In this document: piece after piece, positions 14,308 through 22,052 of the stretch
How the letters are laid out: each line of letters starts with the position of its first letter
Numbering within the stretch: position 1 is the first letter of the stretch
Assembly: GCA_014534155.1 (NCBI GenBank)
Contig: JACVSB010000004.1
Location: 1-25,027 of the forward strand
Direction: 5' to 3'
Source: Thermoleophilia bacterium
GTDB taxonomy: Bacteria > Actinomycetota > Thermoleophilia > Gaiellales > Gaiellaceae
DNA: 25,027 nucleotides
The notes under the pieces: model-generated
Databases searched by the model: none
Told to the model about the DNA's origin: nothing
What the model saw: only the letters and a program-made list of their open reading frames with translations
Position numbers and translations under genes: made by a program

Positions 14308-15200
14308 GCGACACCCACGAGCTCGGCGGCGTTCCGCGAGACGAGCGCACGCAGGGCGTCCTCTCCCAGGCCGCGGTCGAGGAGCGCCGCGGCGATCTTG
14401 CGGAACGAGTCCGTCGGAAGCGGGTTGTCCATCTGCCCCAGGTCGGACCCGAGGAGCGAACGTTCCGGGCCGACGGCCTCGATCCACGCGACCAGCGTCT
14501 CGACGTCCCAGTGGTGGAAGCTCGACGCGTCGTCGTACATACAGAGCGAGTGCTCGATGAAGGCTCCGAGCGCGACCCAGCGCCTCGCGTCTTCGTACGA
14601 GGCGCCGACGACGAAGTTCGGGTGGTTGACGAGGAGGCGGGTGACGCCGACCTCGCGCGCCGCCTCGAAGAGAGCCGTGATGCGGTCCGGCGCCAGGTGG
14701 CCGCCGGCGACGACGGCGTCTGCCGCCTTCGCCGATTCCAGGATCTCGTAGACCTCGTCGCGGACACGGCCGTCGGCGAGGATGTCGATCGGTTCCTCCG
14801 GCTTCAGGTTCACCGCGAGCTTCGGGAACTTGAGGTCGGGGTGCTCCGCGTGGTGCCTGATGTGCTGCGGGGAGCCGATGGTCGGAAACCAGACGATCTT
14901 CCCGCCCATCTTGAGGGCGAGGTCGACTGCCTTCGGGTTGAGCCCGCCCACCGGCCCGTTGAGGGCGATCCCGCCGAAGACCGCGACGTCGGAGGGGAGC
15001 AACCCCTCGGAGGCGAGCGCGAGGACGTCCATGACGGTCGAGTGGTGGTGCGACTTGACGACGATCGCCCGGAAGCCGGCCTCGCCGGCGAGCCTCGCCG
15101 CCTCCGCGGCGTCGATCCGCCGTGGAAGCGGCGACGGGGCGGGGTGGACGTGGAGGTCGACCGCCCCCTCCAGGATCCGCCGCAGCTCGGACGCCCTCAT
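14304..15200 (-). CDS. Amidohydrolase-like metal-dependent hydrolase (DUF6282-like)
   Basis: A 298-residue TIM-barrel-type hydrolase. The N-terminal DLHVHPAP (15-22, His17 and His19) is the first-strand HxH of the amidohydrolase superfamily. KSHHHST (49-55), LVNHPNF (190-196) and the late GSDLGQMDNP (251-260, Asp253) complete a metal-binding set. The whole resembles uncharacterised proteins grouped as DUF6282. Its ATG overlaps the LigB-like stop (ATGA), so it is made directly with the ring-cleavage dioxygenase. In protocatechuate 4,5-cleavage pathways the next enzymes, LigI and LigJ, are also amidohydrolase-superfamily members. A lactonase or hydratase acting on the cleavage product is therefore a reasonable inference, and hydrolysis of a gamma-glutamyl amide is an alternative. 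Confidence 0.82.
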   Translation of the reverse strand: MRASELRRILEGAVDLHVHPAPSPLPRRIDAAEAARLAGEAGFRAIVVKSHHHSTVMDVLALASEGLLPSDVAVFGGIALNGPVGGLNPKAVDLALKMGGKIVWFPTIGSPQHIRHHAEHPDLKFPKLAVNLKPEEPIDILADGRVRDEVYEILESAKAADAVVAGGHLAPDRITALFEAAREVGVTRLLVNHPNFVVGASYEDARRWVALGAFIEHSLCMYDDASSFHHWDVETLVAWIEAVGPERSLLGSDLGQMDNPLPTDSFRKIAAALLDRGLGEDALRALVSRNAAELVGVA

Positions 15201-16042
15201 GCGGCGTACGCCTGGAGGCCGTAGCCCATGATCCGATGCGCGTAGTAGGCCTCGACCACCGGCTTGGCCTCCAGCGGCAGGGCGCCGCGCATGGCGAGCC
15301 ACAGGACGACCTCGACGGACTCCGTCCCGCCCCGCGTGATCAGCTCCTCGTGCGTGAGCGCGGCGAGCCGCTCCGGCTCCTCGACGAGGAGCCGCATGAA
15401 CTCCCGGTCCCACTCGGGCTCGACCCTGCCGAAGCGCGGGCCCGTGAGCTGGTGGGAGAGCCCGCCCGTGCCGACGACCACGACCGAGAGGTCGCGCTCG
15501 TAGGAGAGGAGCGCCCGGCGGAGCGCCTGGCCGAGGCGAAGGCAGCGCGCGGGGGTCGGCAGGGGGTGCAGGATGACGTTGACCGCGAGCGGGACGACGG
15601 GGATCTTCCAGCCCCCCTCGCCCTCGGCGAAGTCGACCATCGGGAGGGGAGAGATGACCCCGTGGTCGACTTCCATCTGCATGCACATGGTCAGGTCGAA
15701 CTCGTCGGCGACGAGCGAGCGGGCGATGTGCCAGGAGAGGTCGGCGTCTCCCGGGACCGGGGGAAAGGGACGCGCGCCGAACCCCTCGTCCGCGATCGGG
15801 TACTCGTCCGCCATCCCGAGGGCGAAGGTCGGGTAGGCGTCGAGGAAGAACCCGTCCATGTGGTCGTTGTAGATCACGACCAGGCGATCGGGCCGCAGCT
15901 CGTCGAGCCAGCCCGCCACCTGCCGGAAGGGACCGAAGAGGGGCTGCCACTCCTCCGAGAGGCGTACGTCCTCGCCGGCGTCGTACACGTGCTCCATCGA
16001 GGGAGCGTGCGAGGCGCCGATCCCGCCCACGATGCGCGCCAT
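15197..16042 (-). CDS. Type III extradiol dioxygenase, catalytic (LigB-like) subunit
   Basis: Non-heme Fe(II) ring-cleavage dioxygenase of 281 residues. Positions match Sphingobium LigB closely: GASHAPSM gives His12, NDHMDGF gives His61, GGLSHQL gives His197 (LigB His195, the catalytic acid/base) and GGTESVE gives Glu241 (LigB Glu242). Iron ligands and catalytic His are therefore all present, and an active enzyme opening a catechol-type ring next to its hydroxyl groups is expected. The ATG at 16042 is supported by AGGAGG (16050-16055) seven bases upstream. The LigA-like subunit gene lies just before it, and the amidohydrolase gene overlaps its end. Substrate could be protocatechuate, gallate, homoprotocatechuate or another ring diol. 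Confidence 0.92.
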   Translation of the reverse strand: MARIVGGIGASHAPSMEHVYDAGEDVRLSEEWQPLFGPFRQVAGWLDELRPDRLVVIYNDHMDGFFLDAYPTFALGMADEYPIADEGFGARPFPPVPGDADLSWHIARSLVADEFDLTMCMQMEVDHGVISPLPMVDFAEGEGGWKIPVVPLAVNVILHPLPTPARCLRLGQALRRALLSYERDLSVVVVGTGGLSHQLTGPRFGRVEPEWDREFMRLLVEEPERLAALTHEELITRGGTESVEVVLWLAMRGALPLEAKPVVEAYYAHRIMGYGLQAYAA

Positions 16043-16049
16043 CAGTGAT

Positions 16050-16055
16050 CCTCCT
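16050..16055 (-). promoter_or_regulatory. Ribosome-binding site of the LigB-like gene
   Basis: AGGAGG on the minus strand, seven bases before the ATG at 16042. This is the one junction in the ten-gene operon with a real gap (73 bases), so the catalytic subunit has its own strong initiation site. Confidence 0.7.
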
Positions 16056-16115
16056 CGTCTCGTTCCTCGGTTTTGCCGCTCGTCGCTCCGGGACGGGCCG
16101 GCAGCGCCACGCCGC

Positions 16116-16481
16116 TCACGCGGTCCCTCGGGACTCGCGCATCTGCCGGCCGATCTCCGGCAGCGGCGTGTCGGTGACACCGGACAGCTTGACCATGACG
16201 TAGATGGACATCCCGCTCCGCCAGAGGCCGATCCAGTCCCGGGCGCGAACGAGCTCCTTCTCCCGCTCCGTGAGGCCGAACTGCTCCATCCACCCCTCCT
16301 CGTCGGCGAGGAAGAGCTCGCGCTGGTGCTCGTCCTTCAGCGAGTAGGCAGCCCGGTTGAGGCGGATCCCGCGCCGCGCCGTCTCCTCGTCGAACAGGTC
16401 CAGATCCCCGGGGAGGTCCCGCGGCACGACGCGCGCGAGCCGCTCGAGGTAGTCGGCGGAGAGCTCGGAAGGCGCGCTCAT
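16116..16481 (-). CDS. Extradiol dioxygenase small (LigA-like) subunit
   Basis: A 121-residue helical protein matching the alpha subunit of protocatechuate 4,5-dioxygenase. LigA caps the LigB active site and helps bind the substrate but carries no iron. Visible family features are the early DYLERLARVVPRDLPGDL, the RAAYSLKDEHQRELFLADEEGWMEQFGLTEREKELVRARDWIGLW core and the RSGMSIYVMVKLSGV segment. Its ATG overlaps the P450 stop as ATGA, and the LigB-like gene follows 73 bases later. A LigA partner argues for an LigAB-type heteromeric enzyme rather than a single-chain LigB homologue. Confidence 0.88.
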   Translation of the reverse strand: MSAPSELSADYLERLARVVPRDLPGDLDLFDEETARRGIRLNRAAYSLKDEHQRELFLADEEGWMEQFGLTEREKELVRARDWIGLWRSGMSIYVMVKLSGVTDTPLPEIGRQMRESRGTA

Positions 16482-17665
16482 ACGTCGAAGAGAAGGTGGA
16501 GGTGCTGGGGCGAGCGGAACTCCCACCCCGTGATCTTCGTCGGCCGGTCCTCGTCCAACCTCAGGTTCGGGAGCCGCTCGAAGAGGATTCGCCAGGAGGT
16601 CCGCGCCTCGTAGCGGCCGAGCCGGGCGCCGAGGCAGAGGTGCGACCCGGTGGCGAAGGCGAGGTGCGCCCCCTCGCGCCGGTGGATGTCGAAGCTGTCC
16701 GGGTCGGTCCAGTTTCGCTCGTCCCGGTTCGCGGAGGCGAGCACGGCGGCGACGAGCGCCCCCTTCTCGAGCTTCGAGCCTCGGAGCTCGGTGTCGCGCG
16801 TCGTCTGCCGCGTGGACGTCCCCACGGGCGAGTGCCAACGCGCGCCCTCCTCGATCGCCTGGTTCACGAGGCCGGGGTCCGCCTTCACCTGCTCGGCCTG
16901 CTCAGGGTGGGAGAGGAGCGCCCAGAGCGAGAGCGCGATCAGGTCCGTGCCCGCCTGGAGACCTCCCACGATCATCACCTTCAGGTTCGCCTGGATCTCC
17001 TCGCGCGTCAGGCGCTCCCCCCCGACCTCGGAGTGGAGCATGTTCGAGAGGACGGTGTCGTCCGGCTCGCGCTCCAGGCGATCGAGGAGCGGCTGGATCG
17101 TCTCGTTCACCTCGCGCGAGGCGCCGTCCGCAACCGCCTGCTTCTCCGGGTCGTCCTCGAAGTTGGCGGCCCCCGTGGCGAGCTCCACGAACCAGCGCCG
17201 CAGCGTGTCGTCCTCGATCGCGCCGAGCCCGAGCGTGCGCTTGACCACCCGCGTCGAGAGCGGCTCCGCGAACTCGCTCACGAACTCGACCTCGCCGCGG
17301 CCGGCGAAGCCGTCGATCAGGTCGTGGGCGATGGGCGCGATCACCTCGTCCGGGTAGTGGCCGATCGCCTGAACGCGGAAGGCTGGGTAGATGATCGAGC
17401 GGATCCTGGCGTGGTACTCGCCCTCGGAGCCGAGCAGGTTCTTCCCGAACGTGCGGTTGAGCGTCGAGGGCTCCGTCTCGCCGGTGAAGAGCTCCGGGGT
17501 CTTGTCCACGTAGCTCACGTCGTCCCAGCGCGTCACGAGCCAGAGGCCGACGGCGTCGACGTAGACCGCCGCCGCCGCCTCGCGCAGGCGCTTGTAGATC
17601 GGGTAGGGGTCGCGCTCGAGCTCCTCGAGGGTGACCTGGCTCCCGTACGTCGTCGCTTGGCTCAT
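16478..17665 (-). CDS. Cytochrome P450 with atypical I-helix
   Basis: A 395-residue soluble P450. The heme loop FATGSHLCLGARLG (337-350) with Cys344 and the ExxR motif (Glu273, Arg276) are intact, so heme binding and fold are expected. The I-helix is odd: where the family has (A/G)Gx(D/E)T it reads GGLQA (234-238). The conserved acid is thus Gln237 and the proton-delivering Thr is Ala238. This group is used for O2 activation in most P450s. Its loss suggests substrate-assisted proton delivery or a peroxygenase-like chemistry. The ATG overlaps the upstream flavoprotein stop and the stop overlaps LigA. O-demethylation or hydroxylation of a ring that LigAB then opens is the inferred role. Confidence 0.92.
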   Translation of the reverse strand: MSQATTYGSQVTLEELERDPYPIYKRLREAAAAVYVDAVGLWLVTRWDDVSYVDKTPELFTGETEPSTLNRTFGKNLLGSEGEYHARIRSIIYPAFRVQAIGHYPDEVIAPIAHDLIDGFAGRGEVEFVSEFAEPLSTRVVKRTLGLGAIEDDTLRRWFVELATGAANFEDDPEKQAVADGASREVNETIQPLLDRLEREPDDTVLSNMLHSEVGGERLTREEIQANLKVMIVGGLQAGTDLIALSLWALLSHPEQAEQVKADPGLVNQAIEEGARWHSPVGTSTRQTTRDTELRGSKLEKGALVAAVLASANRDERNWTDPDSFDIHRREGAHLAFATGSHLCLGARLGRYEARTSWRILFERLPNLRLDEDRPTKITGWEFRSPQHLHLLFDV

Positions 17666-18669
17666 CCCGTCGTTCCCGCCTCCTCGTAGGTCATGGCGGC
17701 GTCGGCCGCCTCGCCGATGATCTCCCGAGCGTGGATGCCCTGCCCTTCCAGGTACCGCGTGAGCTCGTCGAGCACACGCTCGAGGGCGCCGGCGCCCTCC
17801 GCCCACACGACGGTGCCGAGCTCCGCGGCGCTCGCGCCCGCGAGCAGCGCGCGCGCCACGTCCTCCCCGTCGCGGACGCCGTTCGTGGCCAAGAGCGGGA
17901 CGCCCTCGCCGAGCCGCGCGCGCGCCTTCGCGACCCAGCGGAGTGTCAAGGGGAGTGCCCATGCGCCCCCGATCGCGCCGAACGTGCCGAGAAGCGGCCT
18001 GCGCGTGTCCGGGTCGGGGAGGAAGGCGAGCGAGCGACCGACGAGCGCGAGCGAGTCGGCGCCGGCCTCGCGGGCCGCCTCGGCGAGAGCGAGGACGTCG
18101 CCGGCTCCGGGGAGCTTCACCGTCAGGTGCAGGGGGACCGCCTCCCGGACCCGAGTCACGATCTCCTCGACCCGCTCGGCGTCGGCGACGAGCTCGATCG
18201 CGCCGGGGGCCGCCTCCTCGCCGTGAGCGGCTCCGAGGTTGAGCTCGAGCCAGCGAAGGCCCGCGCGCTCGAAGCCCCGGGCGAGGCGCGGGAGCTCGTC
18301 CACGTCGGCGGGGACGAGGCTCGCGACCACGTACGCCCCGCGCTCGCGCGCGTACGCGTCCGCCGCCGCGAGCGTCTCGAGCCAGCGCGGGAACGCTTCT
18401 CTCACGAGGCCCGAGCGGTTGAAGAGGCTCGTCGAGCGTGTGGCGGCCGCGGTGGGGCGCCGGCCCTCGTCCAGCGTCAGGTAGGCAGCGGAAGCGAGCT
18501 GGCGCTTCGCGGCTTGCGACTCGTTCGTCGACTTCGCGACCACGGCCGCGGCGCCGGCGTCGAGCGCGCGGCGGACGTCGTCGGCCGCCATCGACCACTC
18601 GCCCGAGGCGACGACGACGGGGTTCTTGAGCACGAGCCGCGCGAGCGGAACCGAGAGGTCAGGCGGCAT
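17662..18669 (-). CDS. Dihydroorotate dehydrogenase-like flavoprotein
   Basis: A 335-residue TIM-barrel flavoprotein of the DHOD/dihydropyrimidine dehydrogenase family. LKNPVVVASGEW (14-25), AVVAKST (42-48), the FMN-contacting LTVKLP (182-187), and NGVRDGEDVARALLAGASAAELGTVVW (263-289) follow the DHOD layout. FMN-dependent reduction or oxidation of a carbon-carbon double bond is the family reaction. Where DHODs read NxSCPN, with the base Cys or Ser following, this protein reads NLGAAHG (144-150) with no Cys or Ser, so it is unlikely to be a true pyrimidine enzyme. Housekeeping PyrD is also unlikely from context, between an HpcH aldolase (11-base overlap) and a P450 (ATGA). Its substrate is probably an intermediate of this pathway. 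Confidence 0.85.
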   Translation of the reverse strand: MPPDLSVPLARLVLKNPVVVASGEWSMAADDVRRALDAGAAAVVAKSTNESQAAKRQLASAAYLTLDEGRRPTAAATRSTSLFNRSGLVREAFPRWLETLAAADAYARERGAYVVASLVPADVDELPRLARGFERAGLRWLELNLGAAHGEEAAPGAIELVADAERVEEIVTRVREAVPLHLTVKLPGAGDVLALAEAAREAGADSLALVGRSLAFLPDPDTRRPLLGTFGAIGGAWALPLTLRWVAKARARLGEGVPLLATNGVRDGEDVARALLAGASAAELGTVVWAEGAGALERVLDELTRYLEGQGIHAREIIGEAADAAMTYEEAGTTG

Positions 18670-19348
18670 CGGCGATCGCCTTTCCGAGCAGCCCGAGATC
18701 GGTCGAGACCGCGAGGTAGCGGACCCGCGGCTCGTCGATGCCGAAGGCGCCGAGAGGGATGCCGGCGCGCTCCGCCGCGCCGGCCACCTCCTCGATCCGC
18801 CGCGCAAGCCGCTCTTCGTCGAGCTCCACGTCGACGCTCAGGTCAGCCGGGCCGATGAAGAGCACGTCCGGCCTGGCTGCCGCGATCTCCTCCAGCGGGT
18901 CGTCCGTGTCCTCCGTCTCGATCTGCGCCACGACGAGCGGCGGCTTCTCGGCCTGCGCGCGCAGGTAGTCGGCGAGCGGCACGGTCCCGTACGCCCCGCC
19001 CGGATGCGCGAGCCCGATCGAGCGGGCGCCCTGCGGCGCGTAGCGCGTCGCGCCCCGAAGGTCCCGGACGTCGGCCGCCGAGCGGACGGTCGAGCGGTGG
19101 ATCCCGGCCGCACCCGCCTCCAGCAGGCGGTTCACGAGTCCGCGCGGGGCCTCGGAGATTCGCGCGAGCGCGGGAAGCCCCCGGAAGTAGGCGTGGCGGA
19201 TGAGGCGAAACGCGTCCACCTCGCCGAGCTGCGAGTGCTCCAGGTCGACGACCACGAAGTCGAGCCCCGCCTGCGCGGCCAGGTCGACCACCTCCGTCGT
19301 CGGCAGCTTGAGGAAGAGGCCCCGAACCCGTTTGCCGAGGTCCAGCAT
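18659..19348 (-). CDS. HpcH/HpaI-family class II aldolase
   Basis: A 229-residue metal-dependent aldolase. HpaI-type enzymes cleave 4-hydroxy-2-oxo acids to pyruvate and an aldehyde, the end step of several meta-cleavage pathways. The active-site pieces match HpaI: VDLEHSQ (34-40, His38), ARISE (62-66, Arg63), AQIETED with metal ligand Glu144, and GPADLS with metal ligand Asp169. The protein is slightly shorter than the usual 250 to 260 residues. The ATG at 19348 is the first gene of the ten-gene minus-strand operon and lies only about 20 bases from the divergent aldehyde dehydrogenase start. No ribosome-binding site is visible, so the message may be leaderless. Exact substrate unknown. Confidence 0.9.
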   Translation of the reverse strand: MLDLGKRVRGLFLKLPTTEVVDLAAQAGLDFVVVDLEHSQLGEVDAFRLIRHAYFRGLPALARISEAPRGLVNRLLEAGAAGIHRSTVRSAADVRDLRGATRYAPQGARSIGLAHPGGAYGTVPLADYLRAQAEKPPLVVAQIETEDTDDPLEEIAAARPDVLFIGPADLSVDVELDEERLARRIEEVAGAAERAGIPLGAFGIDEPRVRYLAVSTDLGLLGKAIADAA

Positions 19349-19349
19349 C

Positions 19350-19372
19350 TGTGACAGAGTTTCACATAGTGA
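19350..19372. promoter_or_regulatory. Overlapping inverted repeats between divergent operons (candidate operator)
   Basis: TGTGA (19350-19354), 7 bases, TCACA (19362-19366) is one inverted repeat. TCAC (19362-19365), 3 bases, GTGA (19369-19372) is a second that shares the middle half-site. The site fills the short gap between two divergent operons, one of which encodes an IclR regulator, so control of both directions by that protein is the simplest idea. The 7-base spacing is one longer than a CRP site. Confidence 0.45.
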
Positions 19373-20775
19373 GTACCAGCGTCGCAAGCGGCACGGCGTT
19401 CGAGACCGTCGATCCCGCGACCGGGGACGTGCTCGCGATCCTTCCCCTCGCCGGCCCGGACGACGTGGACGAGGCGGTGGCGGCGGCGCGCGCCGCGCAG
19501 CCGGGCTGGGCCGGCGCGCACCCGAACGAACGGACGAAGGCGCTCGTCCGGCTGGCCCAGCTCGTCGAGGAGCACGCCGACGAGCTCGCGGAGCTCGAGT
19601 CGCGCGACGTGGGCAAGCCGATCGCCGAGGCGCGGGGCCGCGACGTACGCTTCACCGCCGAGACCTGGCTCTACTACGCGGGGTGGCCGACGAAGGTTCT
19701 CGGCACGACGAATCCCGCTGCCCCGGGTGTCGTCACGTACACGCTCCGCGAGCCGGTCGGCGTCGTCGCGGCGATCACGCCCTGGAACTTCCCCATGACG
19801 ATCGCCTCGTGGAAGCTCGCGCCCGCGCTCGCGTGCGGCAACGCCGTCGTGCACAAGCCCGCGGAGGAGACGCCCCTCTCAGCGCTCCGGCTGCGGGAGC
19901 TCGGGCTCGAGGCCGGGATCCCGCCGGACGCCTGGCGGGTGGTCACAGGGGACGGGACGACGGGCGCGCTCCTCGCCGCGCACGCCGGCGTGGACAAGCT
20001 CTCCTTCACGGGATCGACGGCGGTCGGCCGCGAGATCCAGCGCGCCGCGTCCGGCAACCTGAAGCGGCTCACGCTCGAGCTCGGCGGAAAGTCCGCCAAC
20101 ATCGTCCTCGCCGACGCGGACCTCGACAAGGCGCTCGCCGGCGCCGTGAGCTCGACGTTTCGAAACGCGGGTCAGGTGTGCACCGCCGGCGCGCGCCTGG
20201 TCGCCGACCGCCGCGTCGCCGACGAGCTCGTCGAGCGACTGGCCGAGCGCGTCGGCCGGATCCGCCTCGGTCGTGGCCTCGACCGGGAGACCGAGATGGG
20301 CCCCCTCGCCTCGGCGGGCCAGCGCGAGCGCGTGCTCGACCTCTACCGGGCGGCGCGGGAGGAAGGCGCAATCGTCGTCGTAGGCGGCGGTGCGGCGGAG
20401 CTTCCCGAGCTCCCAAACGGATTCTTCGTCCAGCCCACGATCTTCGACGAGACCGAGAACGCCATGCGGATCAACCGCGAGGAGGTCTTCGGGCCCGCCG
20501 TGGCCGTCCTGCGCGTGGACGGCGTCGAGGAGGCGGTCGCGACCGCGAACGAGACGGAGTTCGGCCTCGCCGCGGCTGTGTGGACGCGTGACGGGGCGCT
20601 CGCTCACCGCGTGGCGTCGGCCCTGAAGGCGGGAACGGTGTGGGTGAACATGTACGGCGGCCTCGACCCCTACAGCACGTTCTCGGGCCGCGGCCTCTCG
20701 GGCTACGGCTACGAGCTCGGCCCCGAGTCGATCGGCGAATACACGGCCGTCAAGACCGTGAAGAGCGCGGTATGA
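19369..20775 (+). CDS. NAD(P)-dependent aldehyde dehydrogenase
   Basis: Aldehyde dehydrogenase superfamily enzyme of 468 residues, oxidising an aldehyde to a carboxylate in the cytoplasm. Seen are TPWNFP (137-142) with the oxyanion Asn140, the cofactor-binding VVHKPAEETPL, FTGSTAVG (213-220), the general base in LELGGKSANIV (Glu237) and the catalytic Cys271 in NAGQVCTAGARL. EEVFGP follows later. Overall it looks like the betaine/aminobutyraldehyde dehydrogenase group. GTG at 19369 is preferred. GTG at 19351 is also in frame and would add six residues, but it would put the operator-like repeats inside the gene. It overlaps the aminotransferase (ATGA), so it probably oxidises the aldehyde that enzyme makes, or one released by the aldolase. 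Confidence 0.93.
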   Translation: MSTSVASGTAFETVDPATGDVLAILPLAGPDDVDEAVAAARAAQPGWAGAHPNERTKALVRLAQLVEEHADELAELESRDVGKPIAEARGRDVRFTAETWLYYAGWPTKVLGTTNPAAPGVVTYTLREPVGVVAAITPWNFPMTIASWKLAPALACGNAVVHKPAEETPLSALRLRELGLEAGIPPDAWRVVTGDGTTGALLAAHAGVDKLSFTGSTAVGREIQRAASGNLKRLTLELGGKSANIVLADADLDKALAGAVSSTFRNAGQVCTAGARLVADRRVADELVERLAERVGRIRLGRGLDRETEMGPLASAGQRERVLDLYRAAREEGAIVVVGGGAAELPELPNGFFVQPTIFDETENAMRINREEVFGPAVAVLRVDGVEEAVATANETEFGLAAAVWTRDGALAHRVASALKAGTVWVNMYGGLDPYSTFSGRGLSGYGYELGPESIGEYTAVKTVKSAV

Positions 20776-22052
20776 CGACGCTGCAGGACCTCGACCTCCG
20801 CCACGTCATCCACCCCCACGCCGTCGTCGGCGCCGCCCGCCCGCCGGTCGTCTTCGCGCGCGGGGAGGGCGCGCGCCTCTGGGACGAGGCGGGCAACGAG
20901 TACATCGACGGGACGTGCGGCCTCTGGGTCTGCCCGGTGGGGCACGGCCGCCCGGAGCTCGCCGACGCCGCCGCCCGCCAGATGCGGACGCTCGAGTACT
21001 ACGCCTCCTTCTGGGACTTCTCGAACGAGCCCTCGATCCGCCTCGCAGCGCGCCTGGCCGAGATCTCGCCCCCGGGGGTCGACCGGGTCTTCTACACGAA
21101 CGGGGGCTCCGAGGGGACCGAGACCGCGCTCAAGCTCGCGAGGCTCGCCTGGCACGAGCAGGGTCGGCCCGAGCGGACGACCGTGCTCACGCGCCAGCTC
21201 GGCTACCACGGCGTCTCCTACGGCTCGCTGGGCGCGACCGGGATCCCCCCGCTCCGCGCGGGGTTCGGCCCCCTCCCGGCCGAGTTCGCGTTCCTCACTG
21301 CGCCCTTCCCCTACCGCGGGACGACGACGGACGAGCTCGTGGCCGAGCTCGAGCGCACGGTCGAGGAGATCGGGCCGGAGCGGATCGCCGCCTTCATCGG
21401 CGAGCCGGTGATCGGGGTCGGGGGGATGGTCCCTCCGCACGAGGACTACTGGCCTCGTGTGGAGGCCGTCCTGCGCCGTCACGGGATCCTCTTCGTCCTC
21501 GACGAGGTTGTGACGGCGTACGGAAGGACGGGAACGTGGTTCGCCGCCGAGCACTGGGGCGGCCTGCGACCCGACCTCGTGGTCACCGCCAAGGGCCTGA
21601 CGAGCGGGTACTTCCCGCTCGGCGCGGTGCTCGTGGGCGACCGCGTCGCCGAGATGCTCGAGGGGCGCGCGTTCCGGCACGGGTTCACGTACAACGGACA
21701 CCCGACGGGGTGCGCGGTGGCTCTCGAGAACCTGAGGATCATCGCCGACGAGGGCCTGGTGGAGCGGGCACGGGAGCTCGGTTCGTACCTCGCGCGCCGC
21801 CTCGAGGAGCTCCAGAGCCTCCCGGCCGTCGGGGAGACGCGGTGCTTCGGGCTCATGGCGGGGGTCGAGCTCCTCGTCGAGGACGCCGGTGAGCTCTCGG
21901 ACCGGATCCGAGAAGCGGGCGTGATCGTGCGGGCCACCGGTCAGAAGCTCGTCATGTCGCCGCCGCTCGTCGTCCAGCGCGCGGAGCTCGACCGCATCGT
22001 CGACGTCCTCGCGGCCGAGCTCGAGCGGACGCCGGTCCTCGCAGGCGCATGA
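20772..22052 (+). CDS. Class III PLP-dependent aminotransferase
   Basis: Transaminase of 426 residues in the omega-amino acid/amine group of class III enzymes. Visible are the PLP phosphate loop NGGSEGTETALKLAR (110-124), GYHG (144-147), LDEVVTAYGRTG (243-254) with the PLP-contacting Asp244, and the Schiff-base Lys274 in TAKGLTSGYFPLGAV. HGFTYNGHPTGCAVALENL is the typical segment after the lysine. These enzymes move a terminal amino group from an amine or omega-amino acid to a keto acid, leaving an aldehyde. Coupling to the aldehyde dehydrogenase (ATGA) fits amine to aldehyde to acid. Its end overlaps the IclR gene start. The amine is not predictable. Confidence 0.93.
   Translation: MTTLQDLDLRHVIHPHAVVGAARPPVVFARGEGARLWDEAGNEYIDGTCGLWVCPVGHGRPELADAAARQMRTLEYYASFWDFSNEPSIRLAARLAEISPPGVDRVFYTNGGSEGTETALKLARLAWHEQGRPERTTVLTRQLGYHGVSYGSLGATGIPPLRAGFGPLPAEFAFLTAPFPYRGTTTDELVAELERTVEEIGPERIAAFIGEPVIGVGGMVPPHEDYWPRVEAVLRRHGILFVLDEVVTAYGRTGTWFAAEHWGGLRPDLVVTAKGLTSGYFPLGAVLVGDRVAEMLEGRAFRHGFTYNGHPTGCAVALENLRIIADEGLVERARELGSYLARRLEELQSLPAVGETRCFGLMAGVELLVEDAGELSDRIREAGVIVRATGQKLVMSPPLVVQRAELDRIVDVLAAELERTPVLAGA

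Noticed and set aside
19350..19366. TGTGA-7-TCACA as a CRP/cAMP site
   Set aside because: CRP sites have a 6-base spacer; here it is 7. A site for the local IclR protein is at least as likely.
19351..19368. GTG at 19351 as the aldehyde dehydrogenase start
   Set aside because: It would place the inverted repeats in coding sequence and leave only two bases between divergent start codons; the added residues match nothing conserved.
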